64,000 bases of DNA from Bacteriovoracaceae bacterium. GTDB lineage: Bacteria > Bdellovibrionota > Bacteriovoracia > Bacteriovoracales > Bacteriovoracaceae. The notes under the pieces are model-generated. The model made no database searches, was not told the DNA's origin, and saw nothing but the letters and a program-made list of their open reading frames with translations. The stretch covers positions 1 through 64,000 of the forward strand of contig JABIHA010000074.1 of assembly GCA_018649885.1 (NCBI GenBank), given 5' to 3'. The position numbers and the translations under genes are program-made. Every line of letters starts with the position of its first letter. Positions within the stretch are counted from its first letter, which is position 1. Below are positions 35,583-43,643 of the stretch, in pieces.

Positions 35583-37080
35583 CTTCAACCTTCTCCCTCA
35601 TATTATTTTTGGAATACTCTACTATAAATCCCATCCCAACGACTTTGGCACCAGACTTCTTCACTAACTCAAAGCACGCCACAGCACTTTTTCCGGTAGA
35701 TACTATATCGTCAACGATAAAAACTCTGTCAAACTCTCCAAGTGAGCTGGCCCCAATTTCGAGAGAATTTTTTTTATCATCAGCTTTGAAGTGAGTAGTT
35801 ACTTTCTCACCAGGAAGCCTTGAGCCCTTCCTTGCCAGCACTAGACCAAATTCTAAGTATTGTGCAATTGCAGCTGCCGGGATAAATCCACTGGCATCAA
35901 TTCCTATAATCTTATTTGCACCAGTTTCAATGACGGCCATCGCCAAGTCTTTTGTGGTTAATCGAAAAGTCTGAGGATTTTCATATATTTTTGAAATATC
36001 AATAAATGCTCTTCCATGAAGAGGTGTATTGGGATGTTTAATAAATTGCGCTTTTAAAAGGTTTTGATTTACCCCTGTTTCTATTTTTCCAAACTTATCT
36101 TTGATTTTTCCAAGTCTAGTATTGAATTTATTTAATTCATTCTCTCTTTTTTCATCACGAAATTTTCCAATGATTGAAAAAATGAGACCGTCTCTCAGCC
36201 CTACAAAAGGGACTAAAATTTCATCTCCTTGTGACTGTTCGACAACCAAATTTAAAACCAAAGCAGCTGGGAAGGCAACATCAGAGCGGTCTGCTGTGAA
36301 GCCAAACTCTTTCATAATCCCAGAAGTTCCAAGCTCTTCAAACTGTACTTTCAGTTGAGCTAATTTTTTGCCACTAATAACACCTAACCCAGTGTGATTA
36401 GTGTCTCCAGTAAGTGAAGCAAAACGCTCTATATTTCCACCTGTACCCAAAATCCTTTTGATTTTCCCGGCCTTACTGGCCTTTTTCAAAAATGGTGTGA
36501 TGAGCTCTTTATATTCTTTCAAAACCTCTTTTTTCGATCTGTTTTTCAAATGCTCTAAGGTTCTTATGGTCCCCATGGGATAAGACTCTCTCATTAGGAC
36601 TTCACCTTTATCGACAAAGCTCAACTCAACACTACCGCCCCCTATATCGATCATCAGTGAACAACCTCTACTTAAATCCACTACATTAAAAACGGCAGAG
36701 CTTATAAGTTCTGCCTCTCTATCACCAGAAATAGTATTAATACAAATACCCGATTTCTCTGTGATTAAATCTACAAACTCTTTAGAATTTTCAGCTTCTC
36801 TCAGCGCTGATGTGCCAACTGCCATAATTTCAGATACATTATAAAAATCTATAATATTGGAAAATTGCACGAATGTTTCTGCCGATTTAGTAAGTGTTTC
36901 CTCAGAAATTTTACCGGTATTAAAAACATCAAGACCAAGACGTAAGGGAAAGCGTACTTTATCTAGAAGAAAATATGTCCCATCCTTTAGATATCTAACA
37001 ATCACGAGCCGGACTGCATTTGATCCTAAGTCAATGGCGGCAAATATTCTTTTTTTCTTTTTAAATGGCCAAAGTAACAT
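35542..37080 (-). CDS. Fusion: Ppx/GppA phosphatase plus adenine phosphoribosyltransferase-like domain
   Basis: 512 residues in one uninterrupted frame. Residues ~12-310 are a Ppx/GppA domain (AAIDLGSNAVRL, AVGTSALREAENS, DIGGGSVELSF), which acts on polyphosphate or pppGpp. Residues ~325-512 are a type I phosphoribosyltransferase most like Apt: HPNTPLHGRAFIDI, GIDASGFIPAAAIA, VLARKGSRLPG and the PRPP loop VFIVDDIVSTGKSA (453-466). Apt makes AMP from adenine and PRPP. Both active sites look intact. The fusion would couple alarmone/polyphosphate hydrolysis to purine salvage. No internal start with a ribosome-binding site was seen at the junction. Confidence 0.9.
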   Translation of the reverse strand: MLLWPFKKKKRIFAAIDLGSNAVRLVIVRYLKDGTYFLLDKVRFPLRLGLDVFNTGKISEETLTKSAETFVQFSNIIDFYNVSEIMAVGTSALREAENSKEFVDLITEKSGICINTISGDREAELISSAVFNVVDLSRGCSLMIDIGGGSVELSFVDKGEVLMRESYPMGTIRTLEHLKNRSKKEVLKEYKELITPFLKKASKAGKIKRILGTGGNIERFASLTGDTNHTGLGVISGKKLAQLKVQFEELGTSGIMKEFGFTADRSDVAFPAALVLNLVVEQSQGDEILVPFVGLRDGLIFSIIGKFRDEKRENELNKFNTRLGKIKDKFGKIETGVNQNLLKAQFIKHPNTPLHGRAFIDISKIYENPQTFRLTTKDLAMAVIETGANKIIGIDASGFIPAAAIAQYLEFGLVLARKGSRLPGEKVTTHFKADDKKNSLEIGASSLGEFDRVFIVDDIVSTGKSAVACFELVKKSGAKVVGMGFIVEYSKNNMREKVEDVPVISLVKLDSP

Positions 37081-37093
37081 CTAGCTCTCACTT

Positions 37094-37127
37094 AAAAAAA
37101 GAGAAGACTCCAAAATAGAGCCTTCTC
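37094..37127 (-). terminator. Intrinsic terminator of the subtilisin gene
   Basis: GAGAAG/CTTCTC (37101-37106 with 37122-37127) plus an inner CTC/GAG stem, followed on the minus strand by seven T (37100-37094). It lies between the protease stop and the Ppx-Apt start, only 14 bases before the latter. Confidence 0.85.
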
Positions 37128-37145
37128 ATGACAATTCTAATTTTA

Positions 37146-38516
37146 TTAGAAACTAAGTGTAGAGGGAAGAGGAAAAACGAATTGAGTAGATGAATCTCTT
37201 AAACTATGGCCCTCGCCTGAAATAGTAAGTGGTACATCTTTAACTGAAATTTGTGCTTTTTTTATAGAGTCTACAATAGGCATAGTCTTACTAAGATTGG
37301 CCGCCAACTCCGCACGCTGTGAATTCACAATTCCTTCACTTTTAACTTTTTTGCTCAAAAAGATCTTTGTGTCTACAGTTTGCATGATAATTTCTTTAAT
37401 CTGAGCAGGTTTTAGGTTCTTATTTATTGATCTTAATCTTCCCGCAATCCTTGCAACATATGGAGCCGCTTGTGAGGTTCCACTCACCTCCATATATTGG
37501 TCACCAGGAATAGTCGATCTGATAATAACTCCAGGAGCTGCAACATCAACTCTGTCTTCACCGTAGTTAGAAAATTTTGCTAGAAGCTTTCTATCCATCG
37601 TAGCTGCGACACTTATAACATTATCTCTTTCGACACTGGCCGGACTTGCTGGAAACTGATCATTATCACTGCCATCATTACCAGCAGCAAAAACAAAGAG
37701 AGTGTCAGGAGCCGCATCAACAAAAGACTCTCCACCTACAACCATTGCCTCAAGAAAAAACTTACTATAAGTTTCTAGTTCAGCAGCCGTTGGCTTTCTC
37801 CACCATAGCCCCATAAAAAGTGGAGTCACAATTGCCTTGGCCTGTCCAATTCCAGTACCAAATGACCCATTGGCCACTTCTACCGAGTGATTGTTAAGGT
37901 ATTCACCCATCTCTTTAAAAAGCACCCCTTGCTGTTTTGATAACTCAGTGATTAACCCTTTAATAAGGCCATCTCTAATGCCAGCAGCAAATGCCTGCAT
38001 CCCTAAAACGCGGGCCCGGTGGATGAAGGGCTTAACTTCAGTTGGGATTAATTTTAACCCCATAATTTTATTTCCCGGAACTCCTTTAGCAGCGATACCA
38101 GCTACGTGAGTGCCATGGATAAAATTCCCAAATTTTTGAACTTCCATCAAAAACTTAGGGTTCTTTGTTTGGGCCTTTGCCCAAGAAATTTCATCTGCAG
38201 TCGCTGTTCCTTCAAAAATCTTTTTTTGAATTTCAAAAAAACGATAGGGGTCTTTACTAAACGTTCCCAAATATTTGTAGTCGATAATATCACTGTTTGA
38301 CTCAGCAAAATTCCAACCATAAAAATCATCGGGGTAACCGTTACCATCTTCATCTCGAAGATTTCCTGGAGTCTCTCCAGCATTGGTCCACATTTGAGCC
38401 GCCAAATCTGTGTGCTTATAGTCAACTCCAGAGTCAACAATGGCCACAGTAGAGGCATGTGAAAAACTAATAAATAAAAATAGAATAATAGGTAATAGAG
38501 TCGTCTGTGCTTTCAT
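37146..38516 (-). CDS. Exported subtilisin-like serine protease (S8)
   Basis: 456 residues with a signal peptide (to about SHA-STVAIV). The catalytic triad is visible: Asp in STVAIVDSGVDYKH, His in FIHGTHVAGIAAKG, Ser in VSGTSQAAPYVARIAG; the oxyanion Asn is in FAAGNDGSDNDQFPAS. Almost no propeptide separates the signal from the catalytic domain. The C-terminal ~90 residues are an extra domain ending in aromatic FPLPSTLSF. AAGGAGGAGCT precedes the ATG. Secreted proteases of this type could act in nutrition or predation; the substrate is unknown. Confidence 0.92.
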   Translation of the reverse strand: MKAQTTLLPIILFLFISFSHASTVAIVDSGVDYKHTDLAAQMWTNAGETPGNLRDEDGNGYPDDFYGWNFAESNSDIIDYKYLGTFSKDPYRFFEIQKKIFEGTATADEISWAKAQTKNPKFLMEVQKFGNFIHGTHVAGIAAKGVPGNKIMGLKLIPTEVKPFIHRARVLGMQAFAAGIRDGLIKGLITELSKQQGVLFKEMGEYLNNHSVEVANGSFGTGIGQAKAIVTPLFMGLWWRKPTAAELETYSKFFLEAMVVGGESFVDAAPDTLFVFAAGNDGSDNDQFPASPASVERDNVISVAATMDRKLLAKFSNYGEDRVDVAAPGVIIRSTIPGDQYMEVSGTSQAAPYVARIAGRLRSINKNLKPAQIKEIIMQTVDTKIFLSKKVKSEGIVNSQRAELAANLSKTMPIVDSIKKAQISVKDVPLTISGEGHSLRDSSTQFVFPLPSTLSF

Positions 38517-38718
38517 AAAAAGCTCCTCCTTGAGACACTGTTCATCCTTGACAATAATTGAATGCTACTATCTTCAAATCCTAAGTATTCTCTGTCAACG
38601 ATTATGAGTTTGTTAAAAACTTACACCTAGAATAATCCACTTGTAATAAATTCAAGAGACCTCCCAACACTAACCGCGTTGTGTTATAAATACCCAAAAT
38701 ATTTAATGGGGGATTACA

Positions 38719-39426
38719 GTGGAAATCACGAATAAAGAGGAGTCCTGGAAAGGATTCAACCTAATAGCCAATACTTATGACCAAATTAATAGACTGACTT
38801 CACTAGGAATTGATGGTTCCTGGAGAAAAAAATTGGCATGTTATCTTCCACATAAAGAACATCTTGATATTCTTGACCTTGCCACTGGCACTGCTGAAGT
38901 CGCCATTGAGCTTAGCAACATTTACAAGCATCGCGCCAAAATCACTGGTGTAGACCCAGCTGCTCATATGGTTGAAATCGGCCAAAATAAAATAAAAGAA
39001 CAAGGCCTTGATAAACAAATCTCACTCCAAGTGGGAAATGCCATGAATTTGGATTTTGACGATAATAGCTTTGATGCCGTCACCATTGCCTTCGGAATCA
39101 GAAATGTTCCCAATATAGATACGGCACTCAAAGAAATCTTCCGAGTTTTAAGGCCCGGAGGCAGAGTCGTTATCCTTGAATTCTCACTTCCTAAAAATAT
39201 TTTCGTCAAATCGGGCTACCTGCTCTACTTTCGACACATACTCCCCACCATTGGCAGGATCATTTCAGGTCACAAAAATGCCTATAGCTACCTTAATAAG
39301 AGTGTTGAGGACTTCCCTTACGGTGACGCCTTTCTAACCCACCTTGGAAAAGCAGGGTTAATCAGGGTAAAAGATACTCCTTTAAGTCTAGGTATTGCAT
39401 CCATTTACACAGGTGATAAAATTTAG
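38719..39426 (+). CDS. ubiE: Ubiquinone/menaquinone C-methyltransferase UbiE/MenG
   Basis: 235 residues from GTG at 38719, with GGGGGA upstream. SAM-binding motif I is LDLATGTAEVAIEL; NAMNLDFDDNSFDAVTIAFGIRNV and FRVLRPGGRVVILEFSLP are UbiE/MenG hallmarks. It methylates the quinone ring in the last steps of menaquinone or ubiquinone synthesis. A candidate -10 TATAAA lies near 38682. The outer-membrane gene downstream begins ~70 bp later. Confidence 0.95.
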   Translation: MEITNKEESWKGFNLIANTYDQINRLTSLGIDGSWRKKLACYLPHKEHLDILDLATGTAEVAIELSNIYKHRAKITGVDPAAHMVEIGQNKIKEQGLDKQISLQVGNAMNLDFDDNSFDAVTIAFGIRNVPNIDTALKEIFRVLRPGGRVVILEFSLPKNIFVKSGYLLYFRHILPTIGRIISGHKNAYSYLNKSVEDFPYGDAFLTHLGKAGLIRVKDTPLSLGIASIYTGDKI

Positions 39427-39496
39427 AGAGAAGGTGGCCAGATTACCCGAGGCTTTGGGTTTGCTATCTTTCACATCGTTTTCAAGGGAGAAGTCG

Positions 39497-40090
39497 TTGT
39501 TCAAGGTAATTGCCATTACTTTGCTAACTTTCTACTGCTTTAGTAAGCAGGCTTCAGCGCTTGAAGCGAGGGCCTATGCTCTAATCAATCTGTCCGACCC
39601 TTCATATAAAGATGCTAATGATGAGGATATTTCAACTAGCATGAGAGGTGCACTTGGTATTGGCGCACTTGGAGCCATTGACTTGATCCCCATGTTCTTT
39701 CAAATGGAGTCAGGGCTTATTTACAATAAGAAAAAATTCGCCATAGACCCTGATGGCACTACAGAATCATGGAGCATGCTAGAAATCCCTATAGGAGTAA
39801 GATTTAAGTTAAATCCTTTTAGTGTAATGGCCGGTTTCTATTACCAGATGTATATGGGAACAGTTAAGGTTGCTGACGCTGAAAATAACTTTAACGAGTA
39901 TGAGTTTGAAAAGAAAAAATATGGCACCTCCGATTTAGGCTTCTACATGGGAGCTGGCTACAATTTTTATGGTTTTTTGTTCACCGATATAAGACTAGGC
40001 TACGGATTCAAAAATAACCACATTGGTGGAAGTAGTTTAAAATTTGTTCAATACCAAATATGGATTGGGGTCAAGTTTAGCCTTTTTTAA
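39497..40090 (+). CDS. Outer-membrane beta-barrel protein
   Basis: Start taken as TTG at 39497, with GGGAG six bases upstream, giving a clean signal peptide (FKVIAITLLTFYCFSKQASA). The longer frame would begin inside ubiE. About 197 residues of alternating strands (GVRFKLNPFSVMAGFYYQMYMG, YGTSDLGFYMGAGYNFYGFLF) end in WIGVKFSLF with the terminal Phe needed for BAM-dependent insertion. It resembles small 8- or 10-strand barrels; function unknown. Confidence 0.8.
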   Translation: MFKVIAITLLTFYCFSKQASALEARAYALINLSDPSYKDANDEDISTSMRGALGIGALGAIDLIPMFFQMESGLIYNKKKFAIDPDGTTESWSMLEIPIGVRFKLNPFSVMAGFYYQMYMGTVKVADAENNFNEYEFEKKKYGTSDLGFYMGAGYNFYGFLFTDIRLGYGFKNNHIGGSSLKFVQYQIWIGVKFSLF

Positions 40091-40923
40091 TCCCTATTCA
40101 TCTGCCTTTTAACTTTTTCCAAAATACTTAGGACCTCATCGCATTCTTCTTCTGTGAATCCACTAAGGCCACAGCTTGGAGTTAAAACGATCGGTATTTC
40201 ATGAGGTGTCATTAACATTCGATTCAAAAAGCTAATTACTAATTTTTCATCGTATGAGTTTTTCTTATCTGTTGGATAAACTCCAATGAACACAAAATGG
40301 GATTGTTTTCGAAATTCTTTTAAAAAACTATCCAATTGTTCTAGTTCCTCACGAAATTGATAAAGATCAAAAGAAAAAAATGAGGGTGCAATTTTTTTAA
40401 TGGTGGATAGCGCAGGCCTCCCACAACAATGGAGCCCCCAATTAATATTGGGAAACTTTTTTCTAAGGCCATCAAAAAATTCAAGTAGATCATCCTCATT
40501 AACAAATTCAATTGAAGGGCAGTCAAAACAAAGTAAACAATTTGGAATCATTGCCCATAACTCGCCTGCGGTTTGCAATAAATTTGATCTGGAGTTTTGA
40601 TAGGCATGAGGATCATCATTGTATTGCATCAATAATAAATCAGGACCGGGCAAATGAATGCAAAGCCTATCCTCTGATTTTTTGTCAATGGTCATCAAGT
40701 TGATTCTATCTTGGTATAGCTCTAACCTCTTTTGGTGATCACTTATTCGCAAATTTTCCAATTGCCCAATAAGAGAATGCTTTGGATTTAGCTGGGGTAA
40801 TTCAAATAATACTGGAATATCTAACTTTCTAGAAAAGCTTAGCGCACAGTCATAGTTTTTATGGGGAAGTGAGCCAATTGCAGAGGTAATGAATTTTTGA
40901 TTAACAAGCTCTCCATTTACCAC
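40087..40923 (-). CDS. MetE/UROD-fold protein (cobalamin-independent methionine synthase-like)
   Basis: 278 residues from GTG at 40923 with GGAG upstream. The N-terminus TSAIGSLPHKNYDCALSF and the later WGLHCCGRPAL and IVLTPSCGLSGF match the C-terminal catalytic half of MetE-like proteins; His, Cys and Cys could be the zinc ligands. It is far shorter than full MetE (~750), like the short archaeal/bacterial MetE-like enzymes that use other methyl donors. Substrate uncertain. It converges on the barrel gene with a 4-bp overlap. Confidence 0.75.
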   Translation of the reverse strand: MVNGELVNQKFITSAIGSLPHKNYDCALSFSRKLDIPVLFELPQLNPKHSLIGQLENLRISDHQKRLELYQDRINLMTIDKKSEDRLCIHLPGPDLLLMQYNDDPHAYQNSRSNLLQTAGELWAMIPNCLLCFDCPSIEFVNEDDLLEFFDGLRKKFPNINWGLHCCGRPALSTIKKIAPSFFSFDLYQFREELEQLDSFLKEFRKQSHFVFIGVYPTDKKNSYDEKLVISFLNRMLMTPHEIPIVLTPSCGLSGFTEEECDEVLSILEKVKRQMNRD

Positions 40924-40935
40924 AGTTTTTCTCCA

Positions 40936-41142
40936 CTACTTCCAAATGCCCAAAATGAGAGGGAAGTTAAGTATTTTTAGTTGACCATTGTCTTTTTTTG
41001 ATTGTTTCAAATTACCTTCGCTTTTAGACTCAGAATATACCTTGTTGAGAGACATAGGGAGTATTCCCCTTAGATACTGAACATGATGTTCCAAAGGTCT
41101 AAGTAAGGGTCTCCCCTTTTTTTTCCCTAAAATTTCGCCCAT
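40936..41142 (-). CDS. Doubtful small ORF after the cysteine desulfurase gene
   Basis: 68 codons starting inside the end of the desulfurase gene, with no Shine-Dalgarno. The product is basic and Pro/Leu-rich at its N-terminus (KKKGRPLLRPLEHH). It could be a translationally coupled small protein or merely open sequence filling the ~190-bp gap. No homology recognised. Confidence 0.25.
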   Translation of the reverse strand: MGEILGKKKGRPLLRPLEHHVQYLRGILPMSLNKVYSESKSEGNLKQSKKDNGQLKILNFPLILGIWK

Positions 41143-42272
41143 ACATTTTTAAAAATATCTATAATTTCTTCTACTTCACTATTTTTTATTCTGTAGTCCC
41201 AAGACAACCTAATCACTCTTTTGGCCTCGTCAGTACTCGCTCCGAGGGCCCTCGCCACATGGTTTGGAAGAGAGCTTCCAGAGCTGCAGGCAGAGCCAGC
41301 GCTAAGCTGAATTCCCGCCATATCAAAAGCTGCAATTTGTATATCTGAATTTATCCGTGGATGAGAAAGAAGAAGTGTATTGCCTCCTTGCCCGGTACAT
41401 CCATAACACTTAATTAAAGGTTCCAAAGCTTGCAGTGAGCTTTGTATTTTATGGTAAACATTGTCTAAATGAACAAAATCAATTTTTTTCTCGAGCTCTT
41501 CAAGTGCCAAATAAATAGAGTAGATCCCCTCAGTATTGGGAGTGCCTCCCCTAAGGCCTTGGTCGCCTCCTCCTTCAATTAACCCGGGGAATTCAATGGA
41601 TCTGGTGTATGTCCAGCCAACCCCTTTAAAAGCACCAAATTTGTGTCCTGAGTAGGTTGCAAAATCGATGCACTGCTCATGTTTAAATGGGAATTCTATT
41701 TTCCCAATAGACTGGGCCGCATCTACATGAATAACAAGGCCTTGGTGCTTTGCCTTTAGATCATTCAAAAGACTTTGATCCCAAATCACACCGGTCTCAT
41801 TATTGGCCCATAAATAATTTAATAAAATTGGTCTATTTTTATTGCTATCCAAAAGCTTTTCAAGCCCCTCCAGGTCAGGACTACCATCTTCATTAACTCC
41901 AAAAAATTGGCTTTTAAATGATTTTTTCTCGCCCCAATTTGATAAGGCAAAGCAAAGCTTATGATCAATTTCTGAGAATAAAAATAGCCCATTCGGGTGA
42001 GCTTCCCAGAAGCCTTTAACAATAGTGTTAATACCTTCAGTCGCTCCTGAATGAAAAAAGAGATTGGACTCACCTTGAAGGTGAGATATTTTTTTTAAAA
42101 GTAAATTCTTGGTGGTATTAATTATTTTTTGAGATTTCTGGCCCGAAGAATGCCTAGAGTTTGCATTGCCAAAAAAAAAGTCCCCTTTGGAGATCCAGTC
42201 ATTGACTGAATCTGCCACAGGAGACGTTGCATTGTGATCTAAATAATGATGTTTACTGGTTAATCTCACCAA
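41127..42272 (-). CDS. Cysteine desulfurase (NifS/IscS family)
   Basis: About 381 residues; start is TTG at 42272 or GTG three bases later, inside the end of the regulator gene. YLDHNATSP, GATEGIN, HVDAAQSIGKI and SGHKFGAFKGVG (PLP lysine) are class V aminotransferase motifs; SAGSACSSGS holds the sulfur-carrying Cys. It supplies sulfur for Fe-S clusters or tRNA thiolation. No iscU gene follows, so it may be IscS/NifS acting with a scaffold elsewhere. Coupled to the IscR-like gene. Confidence 0.92.
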   Translation of the reverse strand: MVRLTSKHHYLDHNATSPVADSVNDWISKGDFFFGNANSRHSSGQKSQKIINTTKNLLLKKISHLQGESNLFFHSGATEGINTIVKGFWEAHPNGLFLFSEIDHKLCFALSNWGEKKSFKSQFFGVNEDGSPDLEGLEKLLDSNKNRPILLNYLWANNETGVIWDQSLLNDLKAKHQGLVIHVDAAQSIGKIEFPFKHEQCIDFATYSGHKFGAFKGVGWTYTRSIEFPGLIEGGGDQGLRGGTPNTEGIYSIYLALEELEKKIDFVHLDNVYHKIQSSLQALEPLIKCYGCTGQGGNTLLLSHPRINSDIQIAAFDMAGIQLSAGSACSSGSSLPNHVARALGASTDEAKRVIRLSWDYRIKNSEVEEIIDIFKNVWAKF

Positions 42273-42810
42273 TTGTCGGTCTTATGGCCGAAGTATATGA
42301 GTTGCTTTGTGCATTATTAGTGTCTCCACCAAACTCATTAGTAACTTCAGTTCCTCTCGCCTTTCTTGTAAGATCACCCAGCGAAGTTGTTGCAAGATAT
42401 TCTTGCATGATGACGCCTAAGTTTTCAAAATAACTCTTAGTTTGATCAAACTCAGGTGTTTGTGCCATTCCCTCACCGTGTGGTACTGGAGTGCCTTCTG
42501 CCACCATCGTAGCTACTGCTACATTGGCCTTAATGTCTTTGGCCGGATTAATGTTTTCACCAACGCAATCGAGAACATCTTTAATAGATATTTCATCCAT
42601 TGCTCTGCCTAGTACATATCCACCGCCAGGTCCTCTAACAGACTTGACTGCTCTACCGTTTCTGAGCTTTCTGAAAAGTTGCTCAAGATAGTGTAGTGAA
42701 ATGTTTTGACGAGTTGAAATTTCTTGAAGCCGAACTGGGTTCCCTTTTGAATGGGCTGTTAAGTCCAACATTGCTCTAACTGCGTAACGTCCTTTAGAAG
42801 TAAGTCTCAT
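42253..42810 (-). CDS. Rrf2/IscR-family regulator lacking the Fe-S ligand cysteines
   Basis: 185 residues. The N-terminal winged helix is typical: MRLTSKGRYAVRAMLDLTAH, LHYLEQLFRKLRNG, VRGPGGGYVLGR. In IscR three Cys and one His bind a [2Fe-2S] cluster at about residues 92-107; here the region between LDCVGENINPAKD and YFENLG holds no further Cys, so a cluster of the known kind cannot form. Position before a cysteine desulfurase gene is like iscR. GGAGGATGACC precedes the ATG. The C-terminal tail (after ~150) is longer than usual and Asn/Thr-rich. Confidence 0.9.
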   Translation of the reverse strand: MRLTSKGRYAVRAMLDLTAHSKGNPVRLQEISTRQNISLHYLEQLFRKLRNGRAVKSVRGPGGGYVLGRAMDEISIKDVLDCVGENINPAKDIKANVAVATMVAEGTPVPHGEGMAQTPEFDQTKSYFENLGVIMQEYLATTSLGDLTRKARGTEVTNEFGGDTNNAQSNSYTSAIRPTIGEINQ

Positions 42811-43187
42811 TGGTCATCCTCCATAATAAATTAATTTAAACTATTCCCTGTAACCCAACAAATCGTGTGAATGTTGACGCCATTCTGGTGAGTGCCATCC
42901 ACGCACTCAAAAAAGGTATTAGTCAAAAATCATTCTCTCGATTCCGAACTAAGCTTCCGTTAAATAGTATGATGCCATTACTCAACTTTCGTCAACCTCC
43001 AATTACAAAATTGAGGAAAAATTTTTGGTACGGTTCTAAGACCGCTGTAACCCCTGTATTTTCTTCAGGAATGCCCAAAATTCAGTGTCACTTTTGCACC
43101 GAAATTTCGCTGACTAAAAGGGAATATTTTTCCTTTTTGGTTGGTTTTTTACCCGTGGGAAGTTCTTTCATATTCAAACATTTTGAA
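42811..43187. promoter_or_regulatory. Intergenic region with a palindrome upstream of the iscR-like gene
   Basis: 377 bp without a convincing gene. TGAGTGC-catccac-GCACTCA (42889-42909) is a perfect 7-bp inverted repeat about 80 bp upstream of the regulator's start and could be its operator. Nearer tsaE, AAAAGG/CCTTTT (near 43116-43138) could form a weak terminator for the tsaE transcript on the minus strand. Frames that span this stretch have no ribosome-binding site and look accidental. Confidence 0.45.
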
Positions 43188-43643
43188 TTAGAAGCCACCA
43201 ATAGAGCTGAGATTGAAATTTCTGGATGGATTGGCGGTTGAATCAGTTGGTTTATTTGTAGAAATATTGAGCTCATAAAAGACAAAATCATCGCCAAGGA
43301 GCTTGTAGAGCATGCTTGCGTGCTCAATTCCCCACTCAAAAAAGATCCATTTTTTGTTTTCAACATAAAGACCGAGTTCAAGATGAAGTACTTCTTCGGG
43401 CCCGTTTAATCTAAACAAGTCTCCGTGAAGAAAATCTGAGTACTCACTGATAATGGCATAGGTTGGAGACGTTATATCAAGCTCTGGGCAAAAGGCCTTG
43501 GTAAAAGTTGTTTTCCCAACCCCAACGTCACCAGTCAAGATAGTCACTGATGGAATCTCTAAATGCTCTCTAATTTCATCCGCAACATAAGGCAAGTCGT
43601 TCTCAAAAGCCTTTTTGAGAGTTGCAATTTCCACTCTATCCAA
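43188..43643 (-). CDS. tsaE: tRNA t6A-synthesis ATPase TsaE
   Basis: 151 residues. P-loop GDVGVGKTT (38-46), then ITSPTYAIISEY and FLHGDLFRL, and WIFFEWGIE (TsaE Walker B-like). With TsaB, TsaC and TsaD it makes threonylcarbamoyl-adenosine at tRNA position 37. The C-terminal ~25 residues (STNKPTDSTANPSRN) are an extra tail. Last gene of the cdaA-to-tsaE operon; overlaps the NAD(P)HX gene by 8 bp. Confidence 0.93.
   Translation of the reverse strand: MDRVEIATLKKAFENDLPYVADEIREHLEIPSVTILTGDVGVGKTTFTKAFCPELDITSPTYAIISEYSDFLHGDLFRLNGPEEVLHLELGLYVENKKWIFFEWGIEHASMLYKLLGDDFVFYELNISTNKPTDSTANPSRNFNLSSIGGF

Noticed and set aside
42867-43241. 124-codon open frame upstream of the iscR-like gene
   Set aside because: No ribosome-binding site, no recognisable protein features, and it overlaps the tsaE 3' end on the opposite strand.
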